Shown: positions 25,125 to 32,874 of the stretch, in pieces
Position numbering within the stretch: the first letter of the stretch is position 1
How the letters are laid out: each line of letters begins with the position of its first letter
Assembly: GCA_002722455.1 (NCBI GenBank)
Contig: PBMB01000025.1
Coordinates: 1-64,000, forward strand
Direction of reading: 5' to 3'
DNA: 64,000 nt
Source of the DNA: Chloroflexota bacterium
GTDB lineage: Bacteria; Chloroflexota; Dehalococcoidia; Lucifugimonadales; GCA-2722455
The notes under the pieces: generated by a model
The model's input: only the letters and a program-made list of their open reading frames with translations
Told to the model about the DNA's origin: nothing
The model's database searches: none
Program-made: the position numbers and the translations under genes

Positions 25125-25876
25125 TAATCATCTTTAATGTAAGGTACAATGAATGGTGGTTTTTCACCTTTATTAATTAAATCAAAGTAAATACTACGTC
25201 TTTCTAATAAATACGTTAATTCTTTTAAATTTAAAGGGTTGATTACTGATTTGTATCTACGTCCTTCTGTTAGTTTAATTTTGAAAACTCTTTCTATAAC
25301 TTCAATGATGTCTAAGTTGATTTTGACGTCATTAATGCAAAAATCACGTATAATAATATTTTCAATAACAATATAAATATCTTGATATGAATTTTTAAAG
25401 TGAAATAAAATATTATTATCATGAAGGTATTTAAAGATAGCCTCTTTATTCCTTCCAAGCAATTCAATTCTGATTTGATTGTTGTAAAATGTAGAATTAG
25501 TTTTGATTTCTGGCAGTAATTCGTAAACGGCTCTTTCAAATTCAAGTCTACTTACTTTTTGTATTTTTTGTATGTCTTTTATTTTTTTGTCAATTATTTT
25601 AATTTTATTTTCAACATCTTGACTTTCTTTCAATAAAAGCTTTTCAAAATGCTCAGTTTCTTCTTCAATCTCTGAAAGTAACCCTTGTTCTTTGAATTGG
25701 CTAATTGCTTCAAGAAGATTTTTATGACTTAAACAAACAGTATCTTCAAACAGAGAGTCACTAAAATCAATGTCAGCCTCTGTCATTAATTTATTTCTTT
25801 GTGCATACAGTTCAGATATTTTTTCTTGATATTCTTGAAGTTCTTTTTCGGCTTCAAAAAGATATAATGGAATCAT
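25124..25876 (-). CDS. Hypothetical protein with N-terminal coiled coil
   Basis: 250 residues. Residues ~8-110 form long charged helices with heptad-like spacing (ELQEYQEKISELYAQRNKL, ENKIKIIDKKIKDIQKIQKV), probably a coiled-coil hairpin. The rest looks alpha/beta (YIVIENIIIRDFCINDVKINLDI) and ends in a Pro-containing tail. No family recognised. SD AAAAGG lies before ATG. Monocistronic. Confidence 0.72.
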   Translation of the reverse strand: MIPLYLFEAEKELQEYQEKISELYAQRNKLMTEADIDFSDSLFEDTVCLSHKNLLEAISQFKEQGLLSEIEEETEHFEKLLLKESQDVENKIKIIDKKIKDIQKIQKVSRLEFERAVYELLPEIKTNSTFYNNQIRIELLGRNKEAIFKYLHDNNILFHFKNSYQDIYIVIENIIIRDFCINDVKINLDIIEVIERVFKIKLTEGRRYKSVINPLNLKELTYLLERRSIYFDLINKGEKPPFIVPYIKDD

Positions 25877-25936
25877 AAAAAACCTTTTAATTTAAGATTT
25901 ATCCATTATATCATTTTGATTGTTTAAAAACAACAA

Positions 25937-26143
25937 TTATGCTGCTGTTCTTGAAACTTCATGAGGATAAACACGCATTCCATTTCTAGTGTTTTCGTAT
26001 ACAGATTCTTCACGAATATAAGACCAATCATGAAAGTTAGTTTGCGTCTGAAGCGATAGACGGCTAATAACGTCATCAACTCTACGGTTTGCATAATCTT
26101 TCTCAGAAACGAAAATTTCTTTCACAATATTTAATAGTTTCAT
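25937..26143 (-). CDS. Small hypothetical protein
   Basis: I chose the ATG at 26143 (SD GGAGAG 6 bases upstream) over one 24 bases earlier. 68 residues, unknown family. It contains a short helix (LLNIVKEIFVSEKDYANRRV) and ends in Arg/Val/His residues. Conserved-looking features such as paired Trp-Ser-Tyr are present but match nothing known. Confidence 0.62.
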   Translation of the reverse strand: MKLLNIVKEIFVSEKDYANRRVDDVISRLSLQTQTNFHDWSYIREESVYENTRNGMRVYPHEVSRTAA

Positions 26144-26282
26144 TTTAATCTCTCCAAATAATTTCATTTTGTAGTTTTATTACAAACATAATACTTTAAA
26201 AGTGCAATACATGTCAATACCATCTTTAACATTGTAAGTAAATTACAATAAAATTTTAGATAAAAACATAAACACAAAAAAA

Positions 26283-26305
26283 CCTCTGAAATTCAGAGGC
26301 TTTTT
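26283..26305 (-). terminator. Terminator of the 26322 gene
   Basis: A CCTCTGAA/TTCAGAGG palindromic stem with A/T flanks. T-runs occur on both sides; it is 17 bases after the stop of the 26322 gene. Confidence 0.8.
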
Positions 26306-26321
26306 AGAATATATAACTTTT

Positions 26322-26630
26322 TTAGTGTTTATTGCCGCAATTGGTGCATTTTTTTGAATCTCTTACATACCATTGTTTTTGAATCCAACAATCATCTTTT
26401 TCTGAGATTGTCATGTAATGTTCTGGCTTTCTTTTAATGTCTTTAACCAGAGTAGAATTAATAGATTTTGTTGTTTCAGCAATTTCTTGCCAAACGGCAA
26501 GAGCAGCAGATTTTTTTTCCTCAATAAGAGTGGTTAATATTTCATAATCAGCGTCTAAACCAAGTTCTCTTAGTTGATCTCTTTTTTCTGAGAATATTTT
26601 GTATAGTTTTTGAATATTTTCTTGTGACAT
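26322..26630 (-). CDS. Hypothetical protein with C-terminal zinc-ribbon-like motif
   Basis: 102 residues. Helical N-terminal two-thirds (FSEKRDQLRELGLDADYEIL). The C-terminal tail carries CWIQKQWYVRDSKKCTNCGNKH, with one Cys then C-x-x-C and His, suggestive of a small metal-binding knuckle. SD GAGGA lies before ATG. Monocistronic with a downstream terminator. Function unknown. Confidence 0.7.
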   Translation of the reverse strand: MSQENIQKLYKIFSEKRDQLRELGLDADYEILTTLIEEKKSAALAVWQEIAETTKSINSTLVKDIKRKPEHYMTISEKDDCWIQKQWYVRDSKKCTNCGNKH

Positions 26631-26690
26631 AATCTTTTTCCTCTAAATCGTTATTATATTAGACAATAGAAAAAAAATAAAGTTCAAAAA

Positions 26691-26713
26691 AAAAGTTCCT
26701 TTCGGAACTTTTC
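26691..26713. terminator. Terminator
   Basis: AAAAGTTCC/GGAACTTTT with loop TTTC, after the 26729 gene on the minus strand. An A-run precedes it, read as T on that strand. Confidence 0.8.
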
Positions 26714-26728
26714 TATTTTGATTGAAGT

Positions 26729-27157
26729 TTATTTTTCATTTTTGCTATAAAATTCTGCAATAAGTAGAGTAATAGTAGAAGCACCTAAGTAGTAAATAAA
26801 GCTTGCTTTTGAATCAAATTGGTTAGCAAAACTAGAACCTAATGCCATAATAGCAAGAGCTACCATGCCAGTAGCAATAGAAGCCTTGATCCAAGTTAAA
26901 TCATTCTTCATAAAGAACTCAGCATTAAAAATACTAAATACAACAAAAAGAACAGATAAGAATTCTAAAATACCAATTATAGCCCATCCAACTCCAGTTA
27001 AGCTTGCGAATGGTGAAGATTCAAGCATCCCTGTTAACCATTCTGGTGTCCCTTGAAACTTCTCAAAGAAAGTCCAAAAAAGTGCAATTTGAGCAATGTA
27101 TAGTGAAACAACTACAGCTACATTTTTTAGTGTGTTTATTATATTCTTAGTATCCAT
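26729..27157 (-). CDS. Four-helix membrane protein (DoxX-like topology)
   Basis: 142 residues with four hydrophobic segments (about 12-30, 55-80, 92-110, 120-137). After helix 1 comes F-F-E-K-F-Q-G-T-P-E-W-L, then GVGWAIIGILEFLSVLFVVF. The four-helix layout and the amphipathic P-E-W loop resemble DoxX-like quinone/redox-associated membrane proteins, but the match is not strong enough to name. SD GGAG lies before ATG. Own terminator. Confidence 0.75.
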   Translation of the reverse strand: MDTKNIINTLKNVAVVVSLYIAQIALFWTFFEKFQGTPEWLTGMLESSPFASLTGVGWAIIGILEFLSVLFVVFSIFNAEFFMKNDLTWIKASIATGMVALAIMALGSSFANQFDSKASFIYYLGASTITLLIAEFYSKNEK

Positions 27158-27280
27158 GATATCTCCATTATTTTTATTTAATTATTATATAAAACATTTT
27201 TTATATACAAATTGACATAATTCAATTGCATTACAATTTATCATCTCATTTAATAAAATCAATAAAATTAGAATAAAAAA

Positions 27281-27302
27281 AAGAGGCTACCTTGAGCCTC
27301 TT
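27281..27302 (-). terminator. Terminator of the 27324 gene
   Basis: AAGAGGCT/AGCCTCTT with a 6-nt loop and a long T-run on the minus strand. Confidence 0.82.
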
Positions 27303-27323
27303 AAAAAACAATAAAATTTAAAA

Positions 27324-27593
27324 CTATAATAAATCAAGAGCTTCGTTATAAATTTCTTGATAACGTTCTTTTGTTACAAAACCAGAATTAAACATAAATT
27401 GAGGTTCGATTTCTTTAATTCCAAAAAAACGAGAAATCTTAATCATTTTGTAAACAACAGGTTGTAATCCCACATCATTTTTTCCCCATTCTTGTTGAAG
27501 TCGCTCACCATCTTCTTTAACTAAGTTTAAAATAAAAGTTAAATCACCATTGCTTTCTTTTAAAACTTGGATTTCTTGTTTCATGTTTTTCAT
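27324..27593 (-). CDS. Small hypothetical protein
   Basis: 89 residues, unknown family. A strand-like start (EIQVLKESNGDLTFILNLV) is followed by a helical remainder with an aromatic FGIKEIEPQFMF segment. The start is ambiguous between ATG at 27593 and one nine bases later; an AGG lies 10 bases before the first. Monocistronic. Confidence 0.65.
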   Translation of the reverse strand: MKNMKQEIQVLKESNGDLTFILNLVKEDGERLQQEWGKNDVGLQPVVYKMIKISRFFGIKEIEPQFMFNSGFVTKERYQEIYNEALDLL

Positions 27594-27643
27594 TTAGATT
27601 TGCCTGTATTGTTTAAGTTAGGGTAATTATATCAAAACAAGGC

Positions 27644-28102
27644 TTAAATGCCAAGTTGATAAACCAATTTTAACTGTTCTTTTTTTAGATTTTCATAATT
27701 GCATTTGCGATCAAGGTTATCAAGAGAAAAAGGAATTTTTTCGATAAATTTTTCTTTTCCAGATAAATAAATCATTTGACTGTCAGAGATTTTGACATGT
27801 TTTTGATCAATTTCATACTTAGAAATTTGAAAACCTAGTTTATCAAAGAGTCCAATGGATTCAACGGTGTCAAACCAACGATAAAGCTGATGTAGGTTCT
27901 TAAAAGCAAACTTATAATCAGTATTTGGTTTTTCACCCATTAAAGGGAAATCTTCCCAAAAATCAATATCAGGAGGAGTATGATGCCAACAATTAGAGCA
28001 AAGTTTCGCAGCTAAGATACCAATACTTAGATCTAAGCCGTCAACATTCTTTGAACGATATATTCCATTTCCACTTTTATCTTCAATTCTGTAAAAAAAC
28101 AT
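27644..28102 (-). CDS. Hypothetical protein
   Basis: 152 residues. The N-terminus is rich in Cys/Trp/His/Pro (LCSNCWHHTPPDIDFWEDFP), followed by a Tyr/Phe-rich middle. This looks like an ADP-ribosyltransferase-like or metal-binding surface only superficially; I do not assign a family. A GAG-type SD lies about 10 bases upstream. No clear terminator; 27594-27643 is short. Confidence 0.68.
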   Translation of the reverse strand: MFFYRIEDKSGNGIYRSKNVDGLDLSIGILAAKLCSNCWHHTPPDIDFWEDFPLMGEKPNTDYKFAFKNLHQLYRWFDTVESIGLFDKLGFQISKYEIDQKHVKISDSQMIYLSGKEKFIEKIPFSLDNLDRKCNYENLKKEQLKLVYQLGI

Positions 28103-28158
28103 AGGCTAATTAACTCTCAAAAAACGAGAATCAATAATACCAAACAAAATATAGAAAA

Positions 28159-28449
28159 TCAAGCAATTAGATTTAATTGATTTGTATGAAATTTTTCAAA
28201 CATGCCACTTGTTGATATTAAAAAATCTGTGATGTGGTTATGGCTCATGTGTTCTTCCCAAGACTCAATATTAATCCAAGTTTCAATGATTTTAAAATGT
28301 GAAGGGTTATCAGAATTTTGATACAGCTCGTATCTTTTACAACCTTCGTCAAACTGAGAAGGCTCAACTAATTTAGTAAGCTCTCTTTTCATTTCTTCAA
28401 TATAAGAATCCTTGGCTGTAATATTTGAAACAATAGTTATATGGTTCAT
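28159..28449 (-). CDS. Antibiotic biosynthesis monooxygenase (ABM) family protein
   Basis: I chose the ATG at 28449 because a perfect SD AGGAGG sits 7 bases upstream. 96 residues with the ABM dimeric ferredoxin-like fold: a first strand (ITIVSNITAK), a helix (EEMKRELTKLV), then P-S-x-F-D-E-G-C-K-R-Y-E-L-Y, HFKIIETWINIESWEEHM and a final helix with H-x-x-x-F. Relatives such as YgiN oxidise quinols, and others degrade haem or act on polyketides. The substrate here is unknown. Confidence 0.87.
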   Translation of the reverse strand: MNHITIVSNITAKDSYIEEMKRELTKLVEPSQFDEGCKRYELYQNSDNPSHFKIIETWINIESWEEHMSHNHITDFLISTSGMFEKFHTNQLNLIA

Positions 28450-28617
28450 ATATTTTCCTCCTAAATAAAAAGTGCAACATTTAAATAAGATCAAAACAAT
28501 AGAATAAAAATCTCATAAATATGAATAAAATAAATTAAATAAAATATAGAAATAAAAAATAAAGTATCAATAATTGCTTAATTTTAATAACATTATTCTT
28601 AAAAACAAAAAAAACTG

Positions 28618-28665
28618 AAAACCTCAATTAAAATAAATAATTATTCATTTTTGATTGAGGTTTTT
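28618..28665. terminator. Hairpin with T-run
   Basis: AAAACCTCAAT/ATTGAGGTTTT with a 25-nt AT-rich loop, in the 222-base gap between the ABM and 28717 genes. Nothing else is evident in 28495-28716 apart from the next hairpin. Confidence 0.5.
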
Positions 28666-28671
28666 AGAAAT

Positions 28672-28698
28672 AAAAAAAGCCGTCTATTTAGACGGCTT
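28672..28698 (-). terminator. Terminator of the 28717 gene
   Basis: An 8-bp stem AAGCCGTC/GACGGCTT and a T-run on the minus strand. Confidence 0.85.
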
Positions 28699-28716
28699 GA
28701 ACGTTTTAAAAAAGAA

Positions 28717-29595
28717 TTAACTATATTCTTTGACTCCAAGAATTTTATTTAGAATATGGTTAAATCGATCATTGGGCATACGAAGTGTTTGATTGATAAC
28801 TCGTGCTTTACTTGAAATTTTAGAAATTAATATATCTTTCATATTTTGAGTATCAGTAAGATTCTTCTTTCTTTCATCTAAACGAAGTTCTTTTGATTTA
28901 CGTCCTCGTGCAAGAGCGTGTTTGTTTTCTGCTTCACGAAGGCGGCTTTGAGCTTCACGAACAGCTTCACGAGCTTTTTCAACTTCATCGTATTCTGTAC
29001 AGGTTCGAGAAAATGTATATAATTTTGTTTCGGCTTCTTGAATTTCAAGAGTCAGTTTCTTTTCTTCTTGTCGAGAAATTTCAAGGTTTGAAAATTCAAG
29101 TTCACAAGATTCTTCAACTTGTGAAGTTAAATCGAATGTTGCTTCATTAATCGCAGTTTCAAGTGAAAGTTTCTCCATAAGAATAGAAACAATAGCTTCT
29201 GAACGTTCAAATCGTTCTTGTAATTCGACATTGGCAATTTCTTTGTTAATTTCAGAAAGCGTAACTCTAAATTCTTCAACTGTGTATTTCAAGGAATACA
29301 GTTCTTCATCTTCGGTCAATAGACTAAATTCAATGGACTGTTCTTCTTTCGGAATAACACGATTATTTTCATCATAGAAATAAAAGTGAATACCAAACGA
29401 TTTATTTTTATGAAATCGGAACAAACGAAGGACATCAGTGTGAATCTCTTTTTTCACTTCACCAAAGTAACTAGATTTAGTATTGGTTCGTTTTCCTAGC
29501 TCTTTTTGATCAGAAACGTCTTTCACCAAATCTGAAAAATTGTTTAGTAGGTTTCTTAGGCGTTTAAGTGGTGTAATATTCTTTACTTGATTCAT
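28717..29595 (-). CDS. Hypothetical protein with long coiled coil
   Basis: 292 residues. The first ~110 residues contain a globular beta segment (FGIHFYFYDENNRVI). Residues ~115-260 are an extended charged coiled coil (EAREAVREAQSRLREAENKH and neighbours). The basic C-terminus (VINQTLRMPNDRFNHILNKI) may fold back. No family recognised. SD AGAGAG lies ahead of ATG. Monocistronic. Confidence 0.72.
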   Translation of the reverse strand: MNQVKNITPLKRLRNLLNNFSDLVKDVSDQKELGKRTNTKSSYFGEVKKEIHTDVLRLFRFHKNKSFGIHFYFYDENNRVIPKEEQSIEFSLLTEDEELYSLKYTVEEFRVTLSEINKEIANVELQERFERSEAIVSILMEKLSLETAINEATFDLTSQVEESCELEFSNLEISRQEEKKLTLEIQEAETKLYTFSRTCTEYDEVEKAREAVREAQSRLREAENKHALARGRKSKELRLDERKKNLTDTQNMKDILISKISSKARVINQTLRMPNDRFNHILNKILGVKEYS

Positions 29596-29659
29596 TTTTG
29601 TTAATCTCTCTTGATTAAGAATAGGTCTATTTTAGCAAAAACAGACCTACAAAACAAGT

Positions 29660-30295
29660 TTATTTGAATAAATCAAATGAAAAACCATTCGATTCAATGT
29701 CAAAAGTCACAAACTTTTTTTCTTTTTTTATAGTAAGAGGCTCAACCGTTACAGCACAATTGACTTTATTAAAAATAGGTAAATGATTAATGGAAAGTGT
29801 TGTGGCAAATACAAACACAGTGTTTTTATTGTCATTAATGATTTTATCAACTTCTTGCATAGCATGTTTATCAAAGTCGTCTAGATCGGATAAAATGACA
29901 TAATCAAAAGAACCAAAATTAGTGTAGAAAAGGTCATAGGGCTTAATGCAGTTTTTAACAACATGGTTAAAACTATTATGAGAAATAACAGCAGTTTTCT
30001 TTTTGTAATAAAATTGTTTTAATATGGCTAATTCATTTTTGTAAAAATTACTAATTTGAATAATGGGTTTTTCATTGAATAAAACAATATCACGCTTGTC
30101 TGTTTTGATTTTGGCAAAAGAACCAAGACGTTTTTTATCTATCTCAAGAAGTTTTTCCCAAGAAGGAAAGGTGGTTTTATCTCTAACAACTTGGTTAAGA
30201 GCTTGTTGTCGAGTTAAATCAGATTGCTTCTTGAGTTTTTGTGCGCTTTTTTTGATTTGCTCAAAAGAAATGCCATTAGGTGTGTATTGTTTCAT
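29660..30295 (-). CDS. Hypothetical protein with plasmid-type N-terminal helix motif
   Basis: ATG at 30295 chosen (SD GGAG 7 bases upstream; a TTG two codons earlier is rejected). 211 residues. Residues ~9-45 (ISFEQIKKSAQKLKKQSDLT, then QQALN and F-P-S-W-E-K-L) match a short N-terminal motif I know from uncharacterised proteins of conjugative plasmids and islands: S-x-x-x-A-K-x-L-x-K...S-x-x-x-A-L-x...W-x-x-L. The middle has a Walker-B-like strand (FDYVILSDLDDFD), but no Walker A exists, so nucleotide hydrolysis is not claimed. The upstream region is rich in inverted repeats. Confidence 0.68.
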   Translation of the reverse strand: MKQYTPNGISFEQIKKSAQKLKKQSDLTRQQALNQVVRDKTTFPSWEKLLEIDKKRLGSFAKIKTDKRDIVLFNEKPIIQISNFYKNELAILKQFYYKKKTAVISHNSFNHVVKNCIKPYDLFYTNFGSFDYVILSDLDDFDKHAMQEVDKIINDNKNTVFVFATTLSINHLPIFNKVNCAVTVEPLTIKKEKKFVTFDIESNGFSFDLFK

Positions 30296-30301
30296 TTTCA
30301 A

Positions 30302-30484
30302 TCTCCAAAGATTGGATAATATCAGCCTGAAAATATTAACCTTGAAGGTTAAAAATTAAAATAATAAAATAAAAAAACAATATCTATCCTCAAACGGAAT
30401 TCGCCTATTAAATAGTCAGGCTGACAGGTTTGATACTATAACCATGAAGATTATAGTATCAAAAAAAAGATTGAAAATCAACAA
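30302..30484 (-). promoter_or_regulatory. Regulatory region with a perfect 13-bp inverted repeat
   Basis: TTTGATACTATAA (30429-30441) and its exact complement TTATAGTATCAAA (30451-30463) are separated by 9 bases. The right arm contains the minus-strand -10 TATAAT (30450-30455). Further palindromes lie downstream in the leader: AACCTTGAAGGTT (30338-30350) and a CTGAC/GTCAG pair near 30409-30426. This arrangement suggests operator-controlled expression of the 29660 gene. Confidence 0.5.
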
Positions 30485-31315
30485 TTATCGATGTTTAGTT
30501 TTTTCTTTTCGGAAAGAAGATTTTAGGTCAAATCCATGAGAAACAATTTTTGTTTTGTCGCTAAACTCTTCACGGCTATCAACAGTAACTAGATTGTTAC
30601 CAAGATACATTTCAAGCTCTTGAACACAGGTATAATTGTCCATAACTTTTGAAAATGTATAATCACCTAATCGTCCATTCAATGATACAGAAGATTTTTT
30701 GTGTTCAATCGTTGTGTCGTCATTGGAGTCATGATACTTTGGATTGTAAATGATGACAGGTTTTTTATCCACAAGATGCAATGCGTGGCAATCAATGTTT
30801 GATAAATCTTGTTCTAGAAACATTTCAATCTTGCCTAGTAAAGACAGATTTCGGAATGAGTTTCGTGAACGGTCAACGCTAGGAATTCCATAATATCGAC
30901 TTTTAATGTTTAAATCTTCAAGCGCATCTTTTTTCTCAAAAGCACGTTTTAAAGAATCATAAGAATAAAAGGTATCTTTATTCTTTTCTAATGAATCGGT
31001 GATTTGTGCGTAAGGATAGATTTTACCACAAAAGAAAATGTATCCCATAGAGACTTGAATGTGAGACTTGTTATAAGGAGTTCTAAAACAAGCTTCTGTG
31101 AAATATTCACTAGAAACAAGTGTTTTGCTATAAGCAGGAAGTAGTTTTTTCAAAAGTGGTTTAAACACTAAGACAAAGGCTTCTTCTTTACCTTCATGTG
31201 TTTTGTTTAGATAAAAAACATTTTTAAATTCACGATGCCAATGCAACTGCTCTGTTGAAGTGTCATAACTCGCTGCTGCGTCATAGAAGTCACGTTCTTT
31301 TCCTGAAATTCTCAT
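30485..31315 (-). CDS. Hypothetical protein
   Basis: A 276-residue soluble protein, family unknown. Short strand-like segments (NVFYLNKTHEGKEEAFVLVF, HALHLVDKKPVIIYNPKY) alternate with basic loops, and the C-terminus is Lys/Arg-rich. SD GAGG lies before ATG. A minus-strand -10 TATAAT with TGC extension is about 30 bases upstream. Confidence 0.7.
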   Translation of the reverse strand: MRISGKERDFYDAAASYDTSTEQLHWHREFKNVFYLNKTHEGKEEAFVLVFKPLLKKLLPAYSKTLVSSEYFTEACFRTPYNKSHIQVSMGYIFFCGKIYPYAQITDSLEKNKDTFYSYDSLKRAFEKKDALEDLNIKSRYYGIPSVDRSRNSFRNLSLLGKIEMFLEQDLSNIDCHALHLVDKKPVIIYNPKYHDSNDDTTIEHKKSSVSLNGRLGDYTFSKVMDNYTCVQELEMYLGNNLVTVDSREEFSDKTKIVSHGFDLKSSFRKEKTKHR

Positions 31316-31376
31316 TTTTTACCTCAATTTTTAATGTATGAGAATTATAGCAAAATCAAAATAATAATCAAGAAAA

Positions 31377-31400
31377 AAAGAGCTTATCAAAGCTCTTTTT
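31377..31400 (-). terminator. Terminator overlapping the stop of the 31387 gene
   Basis: AAGAGCTT/AAGCTCTT stem with the TGA (31387-31389) in the loop and T-runs on both sides. Confidence 0.75.
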
Positions 31401-31890
31401 CTTTCTGCCATTCAATCGTTTTTTGTCTAATTTCTTCAATGTAGTCTAGTTGCCATTGATGTTTGTCCTTCATAATGACTTTTGCATTTGCTAGATTTCC
31501 GTCTTTTGGCGTATAGTAGTAATAATGCGCTAATGGTAAATCTTTTGTCTTAACCAACATGGCTAAAATATTCTTATGTTCAAGCATTTTTTGACGAATA
31601 CCAAGTTTAAAATCTTTTCTAAACTCTTCACTTTCAATGATTTTTTCGTAATCTTCGGGTAGATTTTTTTGACCGAATTTTTTGGCTTCAAAACCATTCA
31701 TATCTTTGATTTCGTGATTTTCTTTACCAATAACAAGCCAATACCAAAGAGCTTCAAGACAGGCAAAAAATCCATATTTAGGGTGATTTATTGGAGTGTT
31801 GGCAAGGTTAGACAACAAACGACCTAATTCAGTGTTTGATTTTGTATAAACATTAATATGGTCAATACCTTCTTTATCTGGTGTAAACAT
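31387..31890 (-). CDS. NADAR/YbiA-like protein (candidate)
   Basis: ATG at 31890 chosen (SD GAGAGGGG 6 bases upstream). 167 residues. INVYTKSNTELGRLLSNLAN, then P-K-Y-G-F-F-A-C-L-E-A-L-W-Y-W-L and G-F-E-A-K-K-F-G-Q-K recall the NADAR (DUF1768/YbiA) layout: an L-S-N-F-x-x-x-P strand, a T/S-x-E-x-x-x-Q/W-x helix and an A-K-x-x-G segment. Similar proteins occur in T4-like phages. NADAR enzymes remove ADP-ribose from nucleobases or cleave ribosyl N-glycosides. Assignment is by motif memory only. Confidence 0.6.
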   Translation of the reverse strand: MFTPDKEGIDHINVYTKSNTELGRLLSNLANTPINHPKYGFFACLEALWYWLVIGKENHEIKDMNGFEAKKFGQKNLPEDYEKIIESEEFRKDFKLGIRQKMLEHKNILAMLVKTKDLPLAHYYYYTPKDGNLANAKVIMKDKHQWQLDYIEEIRQKTIEWQKEKEL

Positions 31891-31952
31891 ATTTGCCCCT
31901 CTCAATAATAGATTATGTGCATACTATACTAAACTATTTTGATTTAAACAAT

Positions 31953-31978
31953 AAAAAAGGCTGCAGAATACAGCCTTA
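31953..31978 (-). terminator. Terminator of the 32035 gene
   Basis: AAGGCTG/CAGCCTT with a 7-nt loop and a T-run on the minus strand. Confidence 0.8.
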
Positions 31979-32034
31979 GTCATAGTTTAAACAGATAGTT
32001 ACGCTATTATTGAGATATAAATCAGAGTTATGTA

Positions 32035-32421
32035 TTAACAGCAACAACCATATTTTGGCATTTCACATTCATAATCATAAATACGAACACCATTGCTTAC
32101 AAGCTTGCGCATAAATACGTCTACTTTTGGGATTGTGAACTTCCAGTTATCAACAGGATGACCACTATTTTCAAAGAAAACAGGAACGCCTAGCTCTTTA
32201 TAGTAATCAAGCGAACGATAATTTTCTTCCATATGTTCTTTAAGTAAAGATTCTGTTTTTTCAACATCATCTACTGCAACAAAGAAAGTGCCTTTGTCAT
32301 ACATACAATCGGGAAACGCATTCATGATTTCTTCTTTAATACGAGCAAGAGTGTTCTCATTATAAAGAAAATCCAATAACATTTGTCGTTCTGTTCTCAT
32401 TTCATGTCTTTCTTTTTTCAT
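32035..32421 (-). CDS. Hypothetical protein with C-terminal CCC
   Basis: 128 residues, family unknown. A charged helical start (MKKERHEMRTERQMLLDFLY) is followed by an alpha/beta remainder with a Pro/Tyr-rich end and three consecutive Cys (YGCCC), which could ligate a metal or form disulfides. It lies 18 bases behind the 32440 gene and is probably in one operon with it. Weak GAGA-type SD. Confidence 0.7.
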   Translation of the reverse strand: MKKERHEMRTERQMLLDFLYNENTLARIKEEIMNAFPDCMYDKGTFFVAVDDVEKTESLLKEHMEENYRSLDYYKELGVPVFFENSGHPVDNWKFTIPKVDVFMRKLVSNGVRIYDYECEMPKYGCCC

Positions 32422-32439
32422 TTTAAATCTCGCTTTTTT

Positions 32440-32709
32440 TTAAACTGTAATGCCAGTTTTTTCTTGATATGAAGTTAGTATGTGTTGAAGAACACCACTT
32501 TCGTCTAAATCGTCTTTATAAAGAGATTTACACCATTCCGCCATTTCTTTTGTAACAATGAGAGAGAATTGAATTTCTTCTTCTTTCTCTTTTACTTCTT
32601 CTGCGCTTTTAAAGAAAATTTCAGTTTCAGGAGTTCGCTTGCTATATTGATTTAAAATAGCGTCAGCGTCATTTTTATCAATAGTAACGTAGATATTAGC
32701 AATAGTCAT
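32440..32709 (-). CDS. Small hypothetical protein
   Basis: 89 residues, acidic. A first strand (IANIYVTIDKNDADAIL) is followed by a Glu-rich region and a C-terminal helix. SD AAGGAA lies before ATG. The promoter is TTGATT-17-TATAAT on the minus strand (32745-32773). It is the first gene of the unit with the 32035 gene. No family recognised. Confidence 0.7.
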   Translation of the reverse strand: MTIANIYVTIDKNDADAILNQYSKRTPETEIFFKSAEEVKEKEEEIQFSLIVTKEMAEWCKSLYKDDLDESGVLQHILTSYQEKTGITV

Positions 32710-32744
32710 AAACTTCCTTTATTCGTTGTTGTTTAATGAGTGCA

Positions 32745-32773
32745 ATTATAACAATCGTAAGAAAAACAATCAA
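32745..32773 (-). promoter_or_regulatory. Promoter of the 32440-32035 unit
   Basis: On the minus strand, TTGATT, 17 bp, TATAAT. It is divergent from the 32817-32845 promoter. Confidence 0.75.
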
Positions 32774-32816
32774 GCATTTAAGAAAGAAAATTATAGAAAA
32801 TTAAACATTATTTTTC

Positions 32817-32845
32817 TTGATTTAGAACAAGTTTATTGGTAGAAT
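32817..32845 (+). promoter_or_regulatory. Promoter of the 5'-nucleotidase gene
   Basis: TTGATT, 17 bp, TAGAAT; 29 bases to the ATG at 32875. Confidence 0.65.
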
Positions 32846-32874
32846 ATAAAAAAGTAAAAGAGGAGCGACAAATT

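Noticed and set aside
31911-32034. Short minus frame through the 31953-31978 hairpin
   Set aside because: It would translate the terminator of the 32035 gene and has no ribosome site.
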